Positions 59,917 through 64,000 of a stretch of DNA of 64,000 nt are shown here, one piece after another. The position numbers were made by a program, and so were the translations under genes. Positions within the stretch are counted from its first letter, which is position 1. The number at the start of each line of letters is the position of its first letter. Below the pieces are notes generated by a model. The model made no database searches, was not told the origin of the DNA, and saw only the letters and a list, made by a program, of their open reading frames with translations. This DNA comes from CAZGVW01 sp964529265. GTDB lineage: Bacteria; Planctomycetota; Phycisphaerae; Phycisphaerales; UBA1924. The stretch lies in contig CAZGVW010000141.1 of NCBI GenBank assembly GCA_964529265.1, positions 3,173-67,172 of the forward strand, in the 5' to 3' direction.

Positions 59917-61296
59917 CTATTTCGATTCCGATTCGCCGAGCGCGATGTCGAGCGCCGCGCACAGGAAATCGCAGTCTTCCTTCGTGATGCACATCGGCGG
60001 CTTGATCCGCAGCACGTTGCCGAAGAGCCCGCCCTTGCCGATGAGCAGGCCCAGGTCCTTGCAGCGCTCCAGCACATCGGCGGCTTCCTGCGAGGCGGGC
60101 GCCTTCGTGCTGCGGTCTTTCACCAGTTCGACGCCGAGCATCAGGCCCTGGCCGCGCACGTCGCCGATCAGGCGATGCCGGTCGCGCAGCGCATGCAGCC
60201 CGCGCAGCAGATGCGCGCCCACGTCCTTCGCCCGGCCCTGGATGTTCTCTTCCAGGATCACGTCCAGCGTCGCCAGCCCCTGCGCCATGCACACCGGGTT
60301 GCCGCCGAACGTGTTGAAGTGCAGCCGCTGCTTCATCGCCTCGGCGATCTCCGGCCGGGTCACCACCGCGGCAAGCGGCGCGCCGTTGCCGATGCCCTTG
60401 GCCATCGTGACGATGTCCGGCGTCACGCCGTGGCGCTGATAGCCCCAGAAGTGATCGCCCAGGCGCCCGAAGCCGGTCTGCACTTCATCGGAAATGCACA
60501 GCCCGCCCGCGGCGCGCACATGCTCGTACACCTTCGGCAGGTAGCCGGGCGGCATTTCGGTCGCGCCGCCCACGCCCTGAATCGGCTCCGCGATGAACGC
60601 CGCGACCTGCCCCGAAGTCGAGGCGCGGATGAGATCGAGCACGTCCGCGGCGTATTTCTCGCCGGCCTTCGGATCGTCGTAGCCATATGGCCCGCGGTAG
60701 CGATCGGGCAGTTGCGCGTGGTGGATGCCGAAGCCGTGCGGCACCGGGTATTTCCACGTGTGCAGCGCCGTGAGGCCGAGCGAGGCGGGCGATGTGCCGT
60801 GGTACGCGCTGCGGAGCGCGATGCAATCGAAGTTCCGCGTGTAGGCCCGGGCCATGAAGATGGCGAGGTCGTTCGCCTCCGAGCCGGAGTTCACGAAGTA
60901 CACGACCTTGAGGCCGGATTCCTTCGGGAAGGTGGAGGCGAGTTTCTTCGCGAAGAGCGCGATGTTGGGGTTCAGGTAGATCGTGGTCGTGTGCTGAAGC
61001 AGCGCGTTCTGGCGGTTGACTGCTTCGATCACTTTCGGATGGCAGTGGCCGACGCTCACGGTGACGATGCCCGCGATGCCATCGAGGTAGCGGCGGCCCG
61101 TTTCATCGAAGAGGTACTGCATCTTCCCCTCGACGATCATCACCGGGTCGCGGTAGTAGGTGATGAGCGCGGGCGTGCAGTATTCCTTGCGCATCGCGAG
61201 GACTTCCGCCTTCGTCGGCCCCTTGTACGTTGCGGGCTTGTGCGCGAAGGCGGGCAGCGTGGGTGTGCTCATGGTCATGGTGGTCATGGTGGTCAT
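59917..61296 (-). CDS. Class III aminotransferase (beta-alanine/alanine-glyoxylate type)
   Basis: A 459-residue PLP enzyme of the AGXT2/beta-alanine-pyruvate group. Marks: EGKMQYLFDETGRRYLDGIAGIVTVSVGHCHPKV, VNSGSEANDLA, FIAEPIQGVGG, CISDEVQTGFGR and the PLP Lys in VTMAKGIGNGAPLAAVV. The N-terminus MTTMTTMTM comes from a 9-base tandem repeat (61270-61296), so its length may vary. GAGGGA precedes ATG 61296, which overlaps the transporter stop (ATGA), so the start is well supported. Within this cluster it would remove the amino group of beta-alanine, the product of uracil breakdown. Confidence 0.88.
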   Translation of the reverse strand: MTTMTTMTMSTPTLPAFAHKPATYKGPTKAEVLAMRKEYCTPALITYYRDPVMIVEGKMQYLFDETGRRYLDGIAGIVTVSVGHCHPKVIEAVNRQNALLQHTTTIYLNPNIALFAKKLASTFPKESGLKVVYFVNSGSEANDLAIFMARAYTRNFDCIALRSAYHGTSPASLGLTALHTWKYPVPHGFGIHHAQLPDRYRGPYGYDDPKAGEKYAADVLDLIRASTSGQVAAFIAEPIQGVGGATEMPPGYLPKVYEHVRAAGGLCISDEVQTGFGRLGDHFWGYQRHGVTPDIVTMAKGIGNGAPLAAVVTRPEIAEAMKQRLHFNTFGGNPVCMAQGLATLDVILEENIQGRAKDVGAHLLRGLHALRDRHRLIGDVRGQGLMLGVELVKDRSTKAPASQEAADVLERCKDLGLLIGKGGLFGNVLRIKPPMCITKEDCDFLCAALDIALGESESK

Positions 61297-62765
61297 CGCG
61301 ATCCCTCTCTGTCGGTGTCCGGGGCGCCCGCGTGGAACGCCGTGGGCTCAATGCGCCCGCGCATGAAAAGGTAGTACAGAATAGCCGCGAGCGGCAGTCC
61401 GACGAACCAGGCGTAGGTGTAGATCGTGTCAAACACCGTGGGAAGCAGGCTCTTCTTCGTGGCCGCGTTGATGAATCCGGGCAGGTTGGGCAGGACGGCG
61501 AGGACCAGGGCCGCCACGGCGCGGCCGTTCACGCCGCGGTGGGGGCCCTCCGGGTCATACAGCGCCTCCACGTTCAGGCGTGTGCGGCGGAGAACGAAGT
61601 AGTCGCACAGCATGATGCCCGCGATGGGCCCGAGCAGGGCGCTGTAGCCGATGAGCCAGGTGAAGATGTAGGCGCCGAGGTCGTTGAACAGTCGCCAGGG
61701 CATGATGACGACGCCGATGAAGCAGGTGATCAGCCCGCCCGCGAGGAAGGAGATCCGCCGCGGGGCGACGTTCGAGAACCCGTTGGCCGGGCTGACGACG
61801 TTCGCCGCGAGGTTGGTGGAGAGCGTCGCGACGGTGAGCGCCACGAGCGAAACGATGACCACGCCCGTCGAGCCGAGCCGCGGCACGAGTTGCACGGGAT
61901 CCCACACGGCCTCGCCGAAGATCTGCACGGTGGCCGCGGTGACGACGACGCCGATGAAGCAGAAGAGCGTCATCGTGGTGGGCAGGCCGATGAGTTGCCC
62001 CAGCGCCTGATCGCGCTGCGAGCGGCAGTACCGCGTGAAATCCGGGATGTTCAGGCTGAGCGTGGCCCAGAAGCCGACCATCGCCGTCAGCTGCGGGAAG
62101 AAGACGCGCCAGAACTCGCCCGAGGTCTCGAAGCGCGAGGGCTGGCGGAAGAGCGCCGCCGGACTCTCCACCTTCAGGAGCGCCCAGACGAGCAGCGCCA
62201 CGCCGGAGAGCAGCAGGAACGGCGCGGCCCACGACTCCAGCCACTTGATGCAGTTGATCCCCTTCAGCACGCACGCGAGGTTCATGCCCCAGAAGAGAAG
62301 AAAGCACGCGAGCTGCCAGCCGGTGATGCCGAGGATGGGCAGGGGGCGCGCATCGGCCGCGATATCGAGCCAGCCGATCGCGCCCAAGATCTGGTAGATC
62401 GCGAAGCCGCCGATCCAGCACTGGATGCCGAACCAGCCGCAGGCGACGAGGGCGCGGGCGATGGAGGGGATGTGCGCGCCGGAGATGCCGAACGAGGCGC
62501 GGGCGAGGACGGGGAACGGAATGCCGTGCTTCGTGCCCGGGTGCCCGTTGAGGATCATCGGGACCAGCACGATGAAGTTCCCGAGCATGACAGTCAGGAG
62601 CGCCTGCCACCAGGCCATGCCGTTCTCGATCATGGCCGCGGCAAGGGTGTAAGTGGGGATGCAGACGGCCATGCCGACCCAGAGCGCGGCGATGTGCCAC
62701 ATGCCCCAGGTGCGCTGGGCGGGAGTGGTGGGGGCGAGATCGGAGTTGGAGAGTGCGTCGTGCAC
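61293..62765 (-). CDS. NCS1-family nucleobase:cation symporter
   Basis: A 490-residue transporter of the cytosine/purine/uracil/allantoin family. About twelve membrane segments are visible. The marks are RTWGMWHIAALWVGMAVCIPTYTLAAAMI, GNFIVLVPMILNGHPGTKHGIPFPVLARASFGISGAHIP (NG-x(n)-P), FFPQLTAMVGFWATLSLNIPDFTRYCRSQ (substrate/sodium site) and a conserved NLAANVVSPANGFSN. It heads an operon with the transaminase and dihydropyrimidinase, so uracil, dihydrouracil or hydantoins are likely cargo. The GxxExxY element lies just upstream of its start. Confidence 0.9.
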   Translation of the reverse strand: MHDALSNSDLAPTTPAQRTWGMWHIAALWVGMAVCIPTYTLAAAMIENGMAWWQALLTVMLGNFIVLVPMILNGHPGTKHGIPFPVLARASFGISGAHIPSIARALVACGWFGIQCWIGGFAIYQILGAIGWLDIAADARPLPILGITGWQLACFLLFWGMNLACVLKGINCIKWLESWAAPFLLLSGVALLVWALLKVESPAALFRQPSRFETSGEFWRVFFPQLTAMVGFWATLSLNIPDFTRYCRSQRDQALGQLIGLPTTMTLFCFIGVVVTAATVQIFGEAVWDPVQLVPRLGSTGVVIVSLVALTVATLSTNLAANVVSPANGFSNVAPRRISFLAGGLITCFIGVVIMPWRLFNDLGAYIFTWLIGYSALLGPIAGIMLCDYFVLRRTRLNVEALYDPEGPHRGVNGRAVAALVLAVLPNLPGFINAATKKSLLPTVFDTIYTYAWFVGLPLAAILYYLFMRGRIEPTAFHAGAPDTDREGSR

Positions 62766-62783
62766 AGGGTGCGTGCGGAAGAG

Positions 62784-63387
62784 AAGAGTTCACCACAGAG
62801 GCGCAGAGGACACAGAGAAGAGGAAGAGACGAGAAGGAGAAAGGGGCACGAAGAGGAAGATGAAGAAGAAGCGGAAGAAGGAAGAGCGGGGAGGAGGAGT
62901 ATGAAGGGTCAGAGCACGAAGCGCCTGAGGCCATCTTTGAGCAGGGGGACGCAGAAGTTGATCAGAAGTGCGCGGCGCATGCCGCTGAGGCGGAGGTAGG
63001 TGATGATCTGCGCTTCGTGAATCGGCAGGAGGCGGTCGATGGCTTTGAGTTCGAGGATGACCTGGGACTCGATGACTACATCGAGCCGATACCCCGCATC
63101 GAGCACACGGCCCTTGTAGGAGACGGGCAGCGCGACCTGGCGCTGAAACTGAAGGCCGGCGCGCGTAAGTTCGTCGCTGAGGCACTCCTCGTAGCAGGAT
63201 TCGAGCAGGCCGGGGCCGAGGTGGCGGTGGACTTCGATGGCCGCGGCGATCACACGCGCGGTGAGCGGGTCGTCAGTTTCTCGCGCGACGGACTGCGGGC
63301 CAATCAGCGCTGCCCCGCCTTGCGCGTCCGCACCGGACTCGGCCCGAATCCCTCTCTCCATTCTCTGTGCCTCTGTGGTGAACTCTT
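62784..63387. mobile_element. Possible mobile unit: GxxExxY gene framed by inverted repeats
   Basis: AAGAGTTCACCACAGAGGC followed by RCAGAG occurs at 62784-62808 on the plus strand and at 63363-63387 on the minus strand, with 24 of 25 bases equal. The copies face inward and bound one nuclease-like gene. No target-site duplication was seen and no transposase is present, so this is a hypothesis. See findings. Confidence 0.4.
62812..62899. repeat. Polypurine (GA-rich) tract
   Basis: About 88 bases of almost pure G and A on the plus strand, made of GAAGAGGAAG-type units with few C or T. It lies between the left inverted repeat and the end of the GxxExxY gene. No gene covers it. Confidence 0.7.
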
Positions 63388-63391
63388 CCAT
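62909..63391 (-). CDS. GxxExxY-motif protein (PD-(D/E)XK nuclease-like)
   Basis: A 160-residue protein. RVIAAAIEVHRHLGPGLLESCYEECLSDEL carries the naming motif G-x-x-E-x-x-Y (GLLESCY). It continues LQFQRQVALPVSYKGRVLDAGYRLDVVIESQVILELKAIDRLLPIHEAQIITYLRLSGMRRALLINF. The D-(x)n-ELK combination (LDVVIESQVILELKA) is the PD-(D/E)XK nuclease core of the PDDEXK_3 class. The first eight to ten codons (EEFTTEAQR) come from the inverted repeat itself. The start at 63391 follows this; the frame upstream extends past it without homology. Function of the family is unknown. Confidence 0.8.
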   Translation of the reverse strand: MEEFTTEAQRMERGIRAESGADAQGGAALIGPQSVARETDDPLTARVIAAAIEVHRHLGPGLLESCYEECLSDELTRAGLQFQRQVALPVSYKGRVLDAGYRLDVVIESQVILELKAIDRLLPIHEAQIITYLRLSGMRRALLINFCVPLLKDGLRRFVL

Positions 63392-63428
63392 CAGCGCGGC
63401 GGAGATCGGCGACCTGACCGGAGGCGAT

Positions 63429-63659
63429 TCAGGCCGCTGTGTACTGGAGCACTTCGACGGAGGTCGCTTTCGGGGTCGCCTGCTTGGCGCGCCGAAGCAG
63501 CTGGGCGGTTGTCGCCTCGTCGAACCACCGCTCGCCGCAGTTCTCGCAAATGCGCGCCGGGACGCCCTGGAAGACCACAGCGCCCCCGCCGGGGAGGTCA
63601 AAGGCGACGGTTACCCGGCCGGGACGCATCTCACCATTTCGGCAGATCGGACAGTTCAT
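63429..63659 (-). CDS. YgiT-type zinc-finger antitoxin (MqsA-like N-terminal domain)
   Basis: A 76-residue protein. MNCPICRNGEMRPGRVT (C-x2-C) and ARICENCGERWFDEATTAQLLR (C-x2-C) form the zinc finger found in MqsA/YgiT antitoxins of toxin-antitoxin pairs. The ATG overlaps the stop of the upstream DUF4258 frame (ATGA), the order usual for such pairs: toxin first, antitoxin second. A longer start at 63692 was rejected because ATG 63659 is placed at the overlap. Confidence 0.75.
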   Translation of the reverse strand: MNCPICRNGEMRPGRVTVAFDLPGGGAVVFQGVPARICENCGERWFDEATTAQLLRRAKQATPKATSVEVLQYTAA

Positions 63660-63966
63660 GGGCTCTTCCTGGAACGGAACCCGTTGGTCCACCTCATCGG
63701 GTCCGGCCTGTAGACGGTGATGATATACGTGACACGGACATCCGGGTCATCGGCCGCAACGACATGCACTGGGCAGCCCGGCAGACCAGCCTAGCACGAG
63801 TCGGGACGGCGGCGAAGATCGTTCGGAGCTGGTTTCGATCGTCTTCACCGTGCTCGAGCACGTCGCTGACTTCAATCTCGGAGATATCGCGCAGCAACAT
63901 CTGCTGAATCGCGTGGTGTCGGAATACAGGCTCAAAGTCAGACACCCGGTGTCCTCGCGACTCCAC
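63656..63966 (-). pseudogene. Frameshifted DUF4258 toxin-like gene
   Basis: The first frame reads FRHHAIQQMLLRDISEIEVSDVLEHGE, the start of DUF4258 (RelE-like toxins). The expected following segment (SRLVLGWSAGLP) is in a second frame, and the end (VHVVAADDPDVRVTYIITVY, then RPDPMRWTNGFRSRKSP) is in a third. Breaks are near 63843 and near 63768. The last frame ends at TGA overlapping the antitoxin ATG. So the toxin is broken twice if the bases are correct. The start is uncertain (GTG 63966 or 63945). Confidence 0.7.
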
Positions 63967-64000
63967 GACCGCGGGCTTCGAGCAGCGTTGCGCCGCCTCG

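Noticed and set aside
61230..62999. A 589-codon plus-strand frame opposite the NCS1 transporter
   Set aside because: It is Glu/Asp/Arg-rich antisense sequence over a transporter with typical membrane segments.

Overview
The window is GC-rich, densely coded DNA most consistent with a planctomycete, probably of the Phycisphaerae/Phycisphaerales type. The evidence is two secreted proteins ending in PEP-CTERM-like tails (V-P-x-P-x(n)-hydrophobic-RRRR), two secreted proteins ending in dockerin/EF-hand-like repeats (DFNGDGVVNSTDLATLLGSWG-like), a prepilin-type membrane protein, LPS-export genes, and extremely C- or G-ending codon use. This placement is inference from protein style; no rRNA or tRNA gene is visible. 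55 protein-coding genes and two partial or broken ones were assigned, with terminators and several families of palindromic repeats.

Layout. 1-4.6 kb: the end of queD, a secreted unknown, then a reverse-strand set of peptide-type ABC permease, ABC ATPase and a glycosyltransferase. 4.7-9.4 kb: an ECF sigma / anti-sigma-like / secreted coiled-coil operon, a P-domain PEP-CTERM protein and a BtuF-like lipoprotein. 9.3-15.7 kb (reverse): a BshC-like protein, a family 2 glycosyltransferase, a ~1000-residue LptC/OstA-like protein and kdsD, pointing to a KDO-containing outer membrane. 15.8-26 kb (forward): scpA, rluB, a YihY protein, a class IV aminotransferase, coaX, a truncated MnmE-like GTPase, a YfgM-like protein, an RluA-type pseudouridine synthase and a beta-propeller lipoprotein. 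26-34 kb: a CYTH protein, ligA, a FolD homologue with substituted active-site residues, tatA, a zinc-ribbon protein, an M20 peptidase and dinG. 34-41 kb: a PEP-CTERM protein, rsmG-rodA-PBP2, and a CPA-type antiporter.

41-57 kb is an accessory-looking catabolic region. Histidine degradation (hutH, hutU, hutI) is spread over about 10 kb and interleaved with a peroxiredoxin, folE2 and an unusual reverse-strand operon: a membrane-anchored secreted protein, a 12-cysteine secreted peptide, and a MauE-pseudopilin fusion. hutI carries two in-frame insertions built from palindromic repeats. 56-62.8 kb holds reductive pyrimidine breakdown: preA, and in one operon an NCS1 nucleobase transporter, a beta-alanine-type transaminase and dihydropyrimidinase. 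The right end holds a GxxExxY gene framed by 25-bp inverted repeats and a decayed DUF4258 / YgiT-zinc-finger toxin-antitoxin pair.

Most notable: the MauE-pseudopilin/cysteine-rich-peptide operon; the FolD homologue with Lys-to-Gln, Gln-to-His and Asp-to-Glu changes that resemble monofunctional NAD-type enzymes; the GxxExxY gene inside inverted repeats; the palindromes colonising hutI; and the MnmE-like GTPase that lacks the C-terminal cysteine motif.
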